Below, in pieces: positions 55,266-64,000 of a stretch of 64,000 nt of DNA. Source of the DNA: Parastagonospora avenae f. sp. tritici 18332-5 (lineage: Eukaryota > Ascomycota > Dothideomycetes > Pleosporales > Phaeosphaeriaceae); assembly GCA_022559985.1 (NCBI GenBank), contig JAFJTR010000051.1, positions 174,542-238,541 of the forward strand, read 5' to 3'. The translations under genes and the position numbers were made by a program. How positions within the stretch are numbered: the stretch's first letter is position 1; each line of letters starts with the position of its first letter. The notes under the pieces are model-generated. The model worked only from the letters and a program-made list of their open reading frames with translations. It made no database searches and was not told the DNA's origin.

Positions 55266-56396
55266 GGTGACGATGTGGGATTGACAAGCGAGATCTCTCT
55301 CGTAAGATTTCGTTGTAATATATGCCGCTCGTTCATGCAGCACATATGCTTGTCGATTTCTCGCGCTAGAGCGTGTAGTTCGTTTGGGGATGCTCAAGCT
55401 TCCCCACAATGCGGAGAAGACCCCACATGGCCAAGTGAGCGTCTTCAACGCGGGACGTCGGTCGTCCAGCCTCCGAGAAAGCTACTGTACACCAGCACGC
55501 GGTCCGATTGCGATAATTTGCCTCTCAGAAATGTTGTGAGGACCGCAGGTGCCGAGTGGAGCTAAGGTAGATCTCCAACAGAAGAACCATCCATCCGCGC
55601 TAGTCAATCGTTTGCTGTCTATTTATGTAAGAACATTCGTACGCTACGATCAGTATTCTACAGTCGTGATCTCACATGGATGAATGGATCAGGATATGTG
55701 CCGATAGAAGAGCGTGATGGAGGGTGGTGTTAGGAGGTTGGTCATACTGGAAAGTTGGGAACCTGTGTCCAAAGCGGCGCTAGGATGCCATTCCGCAGCA
55801 TACTCGACATCCTTCCTGCCCAATATACTATTACACCTCACCATGTGCTTTCTTTCCCAAAGCAGCGCGTTTAAGGTGGGTTTGAGAAGAGGTATAACAT
55901 TTCTAGGACATGGGACTTCGCGTTCTCGCGTTTTTCGCGTGGGCTGCACCTGGGCAGGAATGGGCTCCCCACCCGCCTAGACTTGGAAGCTAAACGAGAT
56001 GAAAGGTGTTGTCTTCTCCGCACCAATAACAGCCCCCACCACGTGCAACGATAATTCGTGCGCTCTGTGCCTCACGATTCTGAGCACTATCGAAGGGCAA
56101 TTATGTGAAGCTACCTCAGTCATGCAGTCGGTACAGTGGACAATGTAGTGATGCGGTTTAGCTACTTCATATGCCTTTGACACTGGCCAGCGAATGTTGA
56201 CAGAGGAGTTCGGACTGACGCGAGTTGGTCAACGGCGAGATGTTATGAGATGACTCTAGTGGCGATTTCTTGGTCACATGCAGAGAGCGCTTGTAGATGT
56301 GAAGCAGACCTGGTTCGACGAGTCTGGGAAGTGCATCGATCGGGCAAACTTGTAGAATTGGCGGACAGGACAGATAGGTAAAAAAGCACCTCCAAT
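55266..56396. other. Long intergenic stretch, no gene seen
   Basis: About 1.1 kb upstream of the oxidase gene and downstream of the Zn2Cys6 gene. No supported frame. It holds the oxidase promoter. I did not find a clear CGG-N-CCG site, though a search was by eye only. Confidence 0.45.
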
Positions 56397-58356
56397 TTAG
56401 ACAATGGCAAAATGGTGGCTCGCAAAATACTCTTGGCTCACGCTTCGGACATCGACCCTTCTTTGCCCTTCATCTTGTCGGCGCTGCACTTCTTCCAGTA
56501 GGTCTGCGGTAGGCTTTGCGTTGGTCGCAATACTCTCGAGACCACGGATAGACTCGACGATCCACTTGCGTTGCTCCATGTCGTCTTCTTCCGCGCCCCA
56601 CATAAGTAATGGCCATAGTAGATTGACTGGCAGCGACTCATCCGTCTGTGCCATGAGATGCGACAGGCGTTTGATGTTCGCAATGGCAGTTACTACATCT
56701 TTCGTCTTCGGATACTGGACATAGGCGACGCGGTGAAGATGGATGAATGATGCGTAGTAGTTGGCTAGATAAGTGCGAAAACTACGCGTGAGCGCTGCAG
56801 CTAGATTTTTCGCAAGATGCTTATCTGTCAGGTTACCAGTGGCAGCGTGATCCATCAACGCTGGTCTTTGGCCGTAAAGGGCATGCAGATCTTTTGCAAT
56901 CTGCGAAGCAATTGCCATTACCTCAGTCTCATCCTGTACCGTACCACGACCGCGATGCCAAGGGTCGATGCGTGTGATCCGGCCAACAAAGCTCTGTACT
57001 TTTTGGTAGAACACGATGCCTGGGTGGTACAGGACATCGAACAAGATTTCCTCGATCTCAGTATCAAGTGTTTCTGGCTCTGCGTTGACATCTGCCGCTG
57101 GTGTTGCGTCAAACAAGGTTTCGTCCGTATCGGCGAGGAACAAGCCTTCCCCACCAGCGGTCGAGATTGCACGTGCATCCAAGAGGCGGAGCCACGATAT
57201 AATTCGCCTTTCGGGTATAGTAAAAGAAGTTTTGTCAACGTTCTGTACCAACGTATAGGCTTCCCGTAGATTGGCATGGGCTCTAGGAAGTGTCTCGGTG
57301 AGTAACTATGTAGTGATCAGTTTCTGCTCGAGATCAACTGCTCGGCGAGGCACTGTGATGGACTTACATCAGTATATGTTAGCAAGAATAATGACGCTAA
57401 GAAATACTTCAGTGGCGTCTTCACACCTTCCTTTCCCTCCTCTTTGCGTTTATTCGCGAGGGCGCTAGACAAATTGCGAGCGGCATTGTCGTACAATGGC
57501 CTCCAATCAGTCTTCATCACATCACCCCCCAATCCACTTCGTTGCATTTGCATAGCTGTAAAAGCCATGATGGCGCTCCTAACGACAAGAGATTCTGCGG
57601 CCATAGCGTTGAAGAACGCTCTCGTAGTCGCCCACTTTGGTCCTATTTCTGTAGTTGCAAGGATTGGTGGCATTAGCATCTGAAGAAATGTATTGAGGAG
57701 GAAATCTTCATCAATAGTGCCGTTGGGGGCGTTTTCCGCCGAGAAAGGCGATGTCGAAGCAGGTTCTGCTTGCTGATGCCCGCGTTCTGGGATGGAATAA
57801 CCCGAAGATTGGTGACTTAGTGGCTGCTGATGAGCAGGCTGTGGGATAGCTTCTAGTTGGTGCTGGGGGCCATGGGTAGGTAGATCAGAAGGATTGGAAG
57901 GCCACGAATTAGGACTCAAGAGCATAGCTTCGTCCCACGTCCCAATTCCTAATGGCCCTGAGAAATCGAAGAAAGTATTGCTCCCCATGTTGAACCCGTC
58001 AAGAGCAAGAAGGTTGGGATTAAAGACTTGATGTTGAACAACTGGAGTACCTGAGTTCGTTATGGAAGCCGAAAACGGTCCGGTAGTATTGCGCGAGGTT
58101 GTGGGACGATTCCAAGTGCAATCCAAATTCAGGCGCTCGCAATGAGCACATCTCGGCCGTCGTTCGTTGCATCGGACTTTCCGCCTCCTGATACTTGATA
58201 AGCCATGTCTATGTCTGGACTTGGTATCACAACATACCGGCATGCATTGCACCCATTCTTCGAGCGAGCTGGACGGGGCACGGTCAATGTGTGTCCCGAG
58301 CTGGCTAAGCTGGAGGGTGTTGGTGGTGGATGCTCTTGTGGCGTAGGATGCGACAT
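56397..58356 (-). CDS. Zn2Cys6 fungal transcription factor
   Basis: Gal4-type regulator. Exons are 58238-58356, 57368-58187 and 56397-57305 (introns of 50 and 62 nt), 615 residues. The zinc cluster uses Cys36, 39, 46, 53, 56 and 63 (CNACRRRKVRCNERRPRC, then AHCERLNLDC); its first intron lies inside the cluster after CNAC, a common position. A Pro/Gln/Ser-rich linker leads to the fungal-specific regulatory domain from about residue 190 (DEDFLLNTFLQMLMPPILAT, FFNAMAAESLVVRSAIMAFT, YFLASLFLLTYTD). The second half includes HAALYGQ-like and LPVNLLWPLLMWGAEEDDME, then RKWIVESIRGLES, as in Fungal_trans_2 type proteins. It lies between the oxidase gene and a P450 relic and could regulate the oxidase. 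Confidence 0.9.
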
Positions 58357-58719
58357 TCCCAAGCGTGCATTTCCTTTTGATGCTCACTTCATGAACATAA
58401 CTAGCTTTTGTATTTACCAGCTCAGATCTCACGACGTCAAAAGTGGTGTTGCAGAGATGGATGAATCTGGGGTGCCGATGGATGGGCGCCATAGCCGCTA
58501 GCGAGTCATTGGTGACTTTTGTTGTGCGCTATCCAACTTGATGACTTGGCTTCAAATCAATCATCTCACAATGAACTCGGGCGATGGTCTTTCACCTCAC
58601 TTATTCCGCATTGCATCGTTCCACGTCTCCATGTACCTGCACTCTATGTAACTTATCCTCGTCGGATCTTTCAACACCTGCATTAAGACCAGCTGCCCGT
58701 TCCCTCTAATCGCGATGCG
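58357..58719. other. Intergenic upstream of Zn2Cys6 gene
   Basis: About 360 bases, probably the promoter of the transcription factor. No gene seen. Confidence 0.45.
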
Positions 58720-59430
58720 CAGATCTTTTCCTCCTCCACACCTTGACCGGCATCCTCCCAACAACCATTTCCATTGTCTCCTGTCGCTTGATATGCCACT
58801 GTGGACTACTCAGTATGATTTCATATCTTCTTAGAGTGCTTGCCAGCACCACCGTCCGTTCAAGATACGAGATGTTGCGGCCAATGCAGCCCCTGCCCTG
58901 CTGAAAAAGCTATCAAGAAGGGTTGGAGCGATTTGCCCTTTTCTCCCAACCACCGCTCCGGAATGTTCTCATCCGCGTAGGGAAATCTTGAATCAACCCT
59001 GTGCGCGATAAAGGCAGACATAGCAACAGAAATGCCTCCTGGAACGCATCAAGAATGTTTGTACCGCTTGGTGGTGTCTCCCGTGGGAGGCCATGAGGTC
59101 TTGGAGGGAAAAGGCGCAGTGATTCATCCAGGCATGCCCGCAGGTACGGGAATTGTTTCAACTTGTTGTATGGGATGACTCCGTCCTCTTCATCGTCCAG
59201 CGCATCGTCATCTCCTCAATCAACTTCTCCATAGTCTTCGGGTTGTTCAGAGACTAATACAGCACGTTGGTCATTGCTATCGCAGTTGTTGCAGAGCCGG
59301 CATTCATCATGGTTTTGCAACCAGTTCGCCCCGTAATCTTGTGGTCTCCACGATCTGAGACCCCTAGAGTTTCTGAGAAGCCAATGTCTGCAGCCGCATC
59401 AAGGGTACAAAAAGTAGTCCATCACCAACA
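58720..59430 (-). pseudogene. Cytochrome P450 relic
   Basis: Minus-strand pieces in shifting frames carry P450 landmarks in the right order. They are TLDAAADIGFSETL (region after the C helix), MNAGSATTAIAMTNVLY (I helix, with Ala for the usual Asp) followed by a stop and SLNNPKTMEKLIEE, then FPYLRACLDESLRLFPPRPH and GLPRETPPSGTNI (K helix with ExxR). The end is GRGCIGRNISYLERTVVLA (heme-binding Cys loop and L helix) followed by a C-terminal tail. Between the first two pieces about 150 residues are missing, and several stops and frameshifts are present. It is a dead microsomal-type P450 that probably belonged to the neighbouring oxidase and regulator. The exact ends are not defined. Confidence 0.8.
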
Positions 59431-59991
59431 GTCATCGAGATGCCGGCTCAATTTTGCCATTCTATCCGCAACGGCGCTACTACTTACACCTGTGGTAAGG
59501 CCAGTATGGCGATGGAGATGGGCGCAATAATTGAGGCTTTAACGAGCAGCATGAAGCAGATAAGCGGAACTGAGGTCAAGGACTGGGTAGATGGCTTGAA
59601 GAGACGCGGAACGTGGAAAGCAGATGTTTGGGGATAGACAAATACATCAGAAGGAGTTCCGGCTGTTCTGCAGCGATGAAATGACTGTCATGGAATCTAC
59701 TTCTGGTCGTAGCATTAGTCTCTCTTTGCTGCTCAGCTTTGGCAAAATGGGGTTCGCTGACATCAGGTGGAGGCATTCAGCAAGCTCCCGAGGTTTGAAA
59801 ATATGTTCAGCCACAACACCAGCCACAATCTATCTGGTGTCCGACACTATGCCCAAAAGCGAGTATTCAGGCGATTGCCCTGTTCAGGCAGGTCATCGTA
59901 TTCACCACGATTCATAGACTCGCGCGACCTCGGGACTTAAAGAGCACAAGTTCCCTACAGCGCACTTTCAAAATTATTAGCATCCAGCATC
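59431..59991. other. Flank of P450 relic, possible small frame
   Basis: A plus-strand frame from ATG 59440 to 59637 (65 codons) ends SMKQISGTEVKDWVDGLKRR and has plausible composition, but has no recognisable relative or exon partner. On the minus strand the rest of the P450 relic may continue but no motif was seen. The right end holds the promoter of the hydrolase gene. Confidence 0.3.
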
Positions 59992-61155
59992 ATGCTTCTT
60001 TTGTCCGTCCTCCTTACTTGCGCGACGGCATTCGCGCAAAATGCAATAGTTCTCCCGCGAAGCACAGGACCTCACGCCACAACCCTTGCCATCGAAGAAT
60101 GGATCGACTCCTCGCGCATAGATCCCTTCAATTCGAGTCATGCACGGCGGATCATGATATCGCGCTTTGACCCGGTTCCGGTCTCATGGTGCAACTTCGA
60201 GCAAGTGCAGTATATGACGAATGTGACTGCAGCCGCTGAAGATGAAATCTTGGGGGACTATGGTTGGCCCAAAGGACTCTTAAGCCGATTCGTGCTTGAG
60301 GTGTGTAAAGAGAAGTGTTCAGTAGGGGGCGGAGAAGGAAACAGAACGGAGAAATGGCCTGTGGCGCTGTTCAGCGGAGGTCTCAACACAACGCGACTCT
60401 TCTACAGCCATCTTGCGCAGGAAATCTCTAGTCATGGCTTCACAGTCATCATGATTGATCATCCCTACGATACAGACGTTGTCGAATTTCCAAATGGCGA
60501 TGTCATCTTTGGTGGAAGCGTGGCGTCGCCCGTGAACGGTTCAGAGCCCACGTCCCTGGAATTTGGGTTGGAAGTACGCGCACAGGATGCCTCGTTCGTG
60601 TTGGACCGCCTCGGTGTGAGTGCTCATTCGGGAGAGAAGGCTGTAATGTTTGGACATAGCTTTGGCGGAGCAGCTTCCGCAACAGCCCTCATGAACGACA
60701 AGCGATTCCGCGCAGGCATCAATCTCGACGGCAAGATGTTTGGTCCCGTCCTCAACACTTCTCTCGGCACAACGAACAACCCCCAGGCTGTTGTACTCTG
60801 GGGTAGCGACGGACATAACTCTTCATCCTCTTCAGATCTCGGGTGGGCGACTTTTTGGAACACTTTGAACAGCAGCGCGTACGTGGATTACAAGAGGGAG
60901 TTTACAGTTACGAATGCTGCGCATGGGTCGTATTGGGATTTGAATATGCTTGTGGATGTGGCGGGAATCAGAGGAACCGTGAGTGAGGATACGCTGCTCT
61001 ATTTGATTGGACCGATTCCTGGGCCTAGGGTGTGGGAGATCCTGGGAAGGTATATACCGTCGTTCTTTTGGTATACTTTGGGTCTGAAGGGGGAGGATGA
61101 GGTTTTAAAGGGACAGAATGAGAAATTTCCGGAAGTGGAGATTCTGAAAGAATAG
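59992..61155 (+). CDS. Secreted PAF-acetylhydrolase-like alpha/beta hydrolase
   Basis: A single exon of 387 residues with a signal peptide (MLLLSVLLTCATAFA). Alpha/beta-hydrolase fold of the platelet-activating-factor acetylhydrolase type. The strand WPVALFSGGLNTTRLFYSH supplies the oxyanion region, IMIDHPYDTDVVEFPNGDV is typical of this family, the nucleophile is Ser223 in MFGHSFGGAASA, the acid is Asp246 in INLDGKMFG, and the His is His311 in TNAAHGSYWD. Fungal members are secreted esterases or phospholipase-A2-like enzymes acting on short-chain esters. There are about five N-glycosylation sites (NSS, NVT, NRT, NTT, NGS). The residues form a complete triad, so it should be active. Confidence 0.88.
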   Translation: MLLLSVLLTCATAFAQNAIVLPRSTGPHATTLAIEEWIDSSRIDPFNSSHARRIMISRFDPVPVSWCNFEQVQYMTNVTAAAEDEILGDYGWPKGLLSRFVLEVCKEKCSVGGGEGNRTEKWPVALFSGGLNTTRLFYSHLAQEISSHGFTVIMIDHPYDTDVVEFPNGDVIFGGSVASPVNGSEPTSLEFGLEVRAQDASFVLDRLGVSAHSGEKAVMFGHSFGGAASATALMNDKRFRAGINLDGKMFGPVLNTSLGTTNNPQAVVLWGSDGHNSSSSSDLGWATFWNTLNSSAYVDYKREFTVTNAAHGSYWDLNMLVDVAGIRGTVSEDTLLYLIGPIPGPRVWEILGRYIPSFFWYTLGLKGEDEVLKGQNEKFPEVEILKE

Positions 61156-61847
61156 ATGTGCGAAATACTCTCAGATGGAATGATGGTGTCTAAGCTAAGT
61201 CAAAAGGCTTGATATTTATCCTCGTGTCGATAGACGTCCGCAAAGGTTGAGCCGATGCAACAGAGGAAAGGAGAGAGCTCGACATGGTATGCGAATATTG
61301 ATCCTAGCAAAGGCCTGTAGGTTCCAAAATTTGAGGCCATGACCGAGAGTATGATCCAAATTTTAGTGAAATGCTTAACCAGAATGTTTTCATGTTCTTG
61401 GTTCTAGCATTTGAAAGCTTTTGTCGAGACAAGCATCCAGGAAGCCACACAGACCATGATTACCGACAGGTTTTGGGAAAGCTTCCAACGTATATTCAAC
61501 ACGCTAGCTACAATCGCGCAGTTTTTGCAGCTACTGAATTTATAGCCATCTCGCAGTTGACCGGGTCCCACACCCTGATGTTTACTATAGCGCCAATCTT
61601 TTCAAGATCGTCGGGTTCAGCAACGCCACCGCTAAAGTCAACGCCGGAAGTTCGCAGGCTTTTGGCCACTGAAGCTCTGAGACCAAGACTGTGATAGGTA
61701 ATGATAACCAACATGTGCTATGATACCTTCTAATGTATGTTTCAATGCTCCCACATGCATATACTGATACGAAGCGAAATGGCACCCTGAAACCACATGT
61801 TGCAAAACAGTGAGACGCGATCATTTTTCGTATAAATTAAGGCTGCT
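61156..61847. other. Intergenic between hydrolase and transposon
   Basis: About 690 bases with no supported gene. Frames are short and overlap on both strands. Confidence 0.45.
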
Positions 61848-61901
61848 GAGATTTGTCCCCAAGGTTTTGAGATTTGTCCCCAAGATGAGATTTGTCCCCA
61901 A
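61848..61901. repeat. Three direct copies of a 15-bp motif
   Basis: GAGATTTGTCCCCAA occurs at 61848-61862, 61869-61883 and 61887-61901, with spacers of 6 and 3 bases. It lies about 320 bases before the transposase frame and may be terminal or subterminal repeats (transposase-binding sites) of the MULE. Confidence 0.9.
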
Positions 61902-62218
61902 CGCTAGTGCTAGCCGAAATTAATCACTTAACATGGCTTAGTGTGTAATTTTTCAACATAAAGTCTTCGCAACGGATCAAGCACATAGACGTGTTGTTAG
62001 ATATCACGGGTGCTGAGAGATCCTTAAGCCTGACGATGCCCAACAACCGACTCGATCCTACTTCGGCCTTACTCGCACGAGAGCATGTACATCTCTATAG
62101 CACCTTGATCAGACAATAATACAACAAATCATTACATCATTGATTATATCCCATCAGGTTACATTAATAATCTGACGAGTGTTAGGTGTGGCTCGTCAAT
62201 CTACGTTCGCATCCTACC

Positions 62219-64000
62219 ATGGAAGATATAGCACCCCCTCCCGACCTGCTCTACAGCTCATATGAGGAAGCGTACAACGCGCTCAAGACCCATGGCATGC
62301 AGCATGGCTACGGCTTCGTCCTCAAGCGAAGTTGGCCTCACAATTCGACTGTTAAGACACGCTATTACTATCATTGCGACCGTTTTAGACACAACTATTA
62401 GTCGAGCGCAAAGGTTTTAAGCACAAGTACACGCTCTACCGGATGCCCTTTTAAGCTTGTTATCTTCACGACAAAGCACAGCAATTAATGGAAGTTAGAA
62501 GTACAAAACAAGGACCATAACTATCCTCGGTCAATCAACTCGAGCGCGCACAATGTCTACCGCAGACGCACACCAGCACAGAAGGAGATGATAGAATCAA
62601 TGACCCATGCTGGCGTGCGCCCTATGCAGATACTGGCTGCCATCCAGAGAGAGGATCAGGACACACTAGTATCTGCCACCGATATCCGCAGCGAGAGGAA
62701 GACTATCAGAGAGAAGCATCTTAATAGAAGAAGCCCGGTAGAGACGTTGCTAGACGACCTGTCTACGACAGACTAGATCTTTGCTGTCAAGAAGGACGAC
62801 AACAATCGCGTCCAGAACCTCTTCTTCGCCCACTAGAAGCAGGTCGAGCTTCTTCTGGCGAATCCTGATGTCCTACTAATAGACTGCACATACCGAACTA
62901 ACAATTACAAGCTTCCACTACTACATATACTAGGCTGCACTAACCTGCAGACGTTTTTCTCTGCAGGCTTCTGCTTCCTCAGTAACGAGACACATGCAGA
63001 CTACTATTGGGCAATCGCGAATTTCCTCTATAAGACTGGTGTGCCACAACCACGTGTATTTATCAGCGATTAGGAAGAAGCATTGAAGATGTTAGCTCGC
63101 TCGCTACTTCCAGGAGTTCCTCAGCTCCTGTGCGTATAGCACATTAACAAAAACGTTCAGACGAAAGCGCAACAAACGTGGCGAGACGCTGATAGTGTGA
63201 CAAAAGAGGAAAAGCAGAGGATCGCTAAACAAAGAGCTTTGTTTATGAAACGCTAGACTTAGGTATGCTAGCCCTTATTGTTGGGAGCGCTCTGAGAAGA
63301 CGCTTCTATATCACGTAGTCCTAGGCTAACTAGAGCAGTTAGTCTACGCGAAGAGGCTATTAGAGTTCCAATTCAAATGGAACAATTTGCTTAAAGATTA
63401 TAGTCACCAGTCAGAGCTATGCAGGTACCTGCAAGAGAATTAATACCTAACACGCACGGAGTGGGCAGCTGCGTGGACCTCTTATCACCGGCATTATAAC
63501 ACGATTACAAGCTTACTAGTTAAAGGGATGCATAAGGTCTTAAAAGACTACTTAATGACTTCAACAGGCGACTTGCTTCGTGTCGTTGGGAGGATTAAGC
63601 AGATAGTTAAGAGCCAATACAACAAGTACAGAAAGGAGATCGCTTCTTCAAGACACAGCACCAAGTTTCAGCACAAGCTCGAGTCCATGCTATTCCTGCC
63701 TCCTGGAATCCATGACGTCCTAACACCACCAGCCATCGAGCGCATCAGACAACAAGACTTGCTACGTCAGAAAGAACAAAAACAGCGTCGTGGCGGGCAT
63801 CCTTGTTCAGGCCTCTTCGAGAAAACGAATGGTCTCCCTTGTCGTCACACGCTGCAGGAAATAATAGCTGCTAGATCTACGCTACGATTAAATCACCTCT
63901 ACGATGATCATTGGCGCTATCAACGTGAGCAAGGACCTTCGGTGTCTTTATCCCCCAGGCCGCACCAGTCTGTTCTTGAGCCACTTATTGCTCAAACAAG
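62219..64000 (+). pseudogene. MULE transposase pseudogene, RIP-like stops
   Basis: The reading frame begins MEDIAPPPDLLYSSYEEAYN, with the FAR1-like DNA-binding region (KTRYYYHCDRFRHNY and STGCPFKLVIFTTKHSN). The MULE catalytic core follows: LLANPDVLLIDCTYRTNNYK, then LLHILGCTNLQTFFSAGFCF, LSNETHADYYWAI, FISD-stop-EEALKMLARSLL. It ends with a SWIM-like zinc segment (HPCSGLFEKTNGLPCRHTLQ). At least eight stops interrupt one frame before about 63265, a frame change follows near 63250-63290, and two more stops come after it. All stops are TAG or TAA at sites where CAG, CAA or TGG would restore sense, the change RIP makes. It cannot encode active transposase. Confidence 0.88.

Larger units (their letters stand above)
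61848..64000 (+). mobile_element. Mutator-like element (MULE), decayed, runs off window
   Basis: The element is defined by the transposase relic at 62219-64000 and, tentatively, by the 15-bp repeats at its left edge. Its right end is outside the window. A terminal inverted repeat cannot be checked without that end. Confidence 0.65.

Overview
This 64 kb window comes from a filamentous ascomycete nuclear genome, most likely a dothideomycete (an inference). Genes are dense, on both strands and not in operons. Introns are mostly 44-65 nt with GTATGT/GTAAGT-like donors. Families typical of moulds recur (Zn2Cys6 factor, CmcJ-type oxygenase, TauD dioxygenase, Dal5-like MFS, vanillyl-alcohol-oxidase-like FAD enzyme). 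The right end carries a Mutator-like transposon whose stops are all TAG/TAA, the pattern left by repeat-induced point mutation (RIP). All exon models were built by hand from splice signals and reading-frame continuity. No tRNA, rRNA, CRISPR or viral sequence was recognised.

Left part (0-30 kb) is mostly conserved core genes. They are an Hsp20 chaperone with heat-shock elements, HIS1 (histidine biosynthesis), a CSI2-like membrane protein, FCF1 (18S rRNA processing), a protein with a STAND-type helical N-terminus, the SOD-fold mitochondrial ribosomal protein mS42, a granulin-like cysteine-rich membrane protein, a Ser/Thr-rich secreted protein, an SDR, LSM6 divergent from an Esc2/Rad60-type SUMO-like protein, a CorA-like transporter, a Dal5-like MFS carrier, a DGAT2 acyltransferase and an STK19-like winged-helix protein.

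Middle part (30-53 kb) is more mixed. A BTB-like protein is followed by about 2 kb of decayed sequence. Then come a peroxisomal 4-coumarate:CoA-ligase-like enzyme, a second Dal5-like carrier, a TauD dioxygenase with a GC-AG intron, a ~109-nt poly-C tract, a monocarboxylate-transporter-like MFS protein, an F-box protein, a decayed Ser-rich reading frame, a CmcJ/NvfI-type oxygenase, a 691-residue protein with tandem SUMO-interacting-motif-like repeats, a gene with broken frames and an unrecognised basic protein.

Right part (53-64 kb) looks accessory: a vanillyl-alcohol-oxidase-like enzyme, a Zn2Cys6 regulator, a cytochrome P450 relic, a secreted PAF-acetylhydrolase-like hydrolase, and the MULE relic running off the end. 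The acyl-CoA ligase, oxidase, oxygenases, carriers and regulator could belong to a loose aromatic or secondary metabolism neighbourhood, but core-like genes interrupt them and this link is inference.
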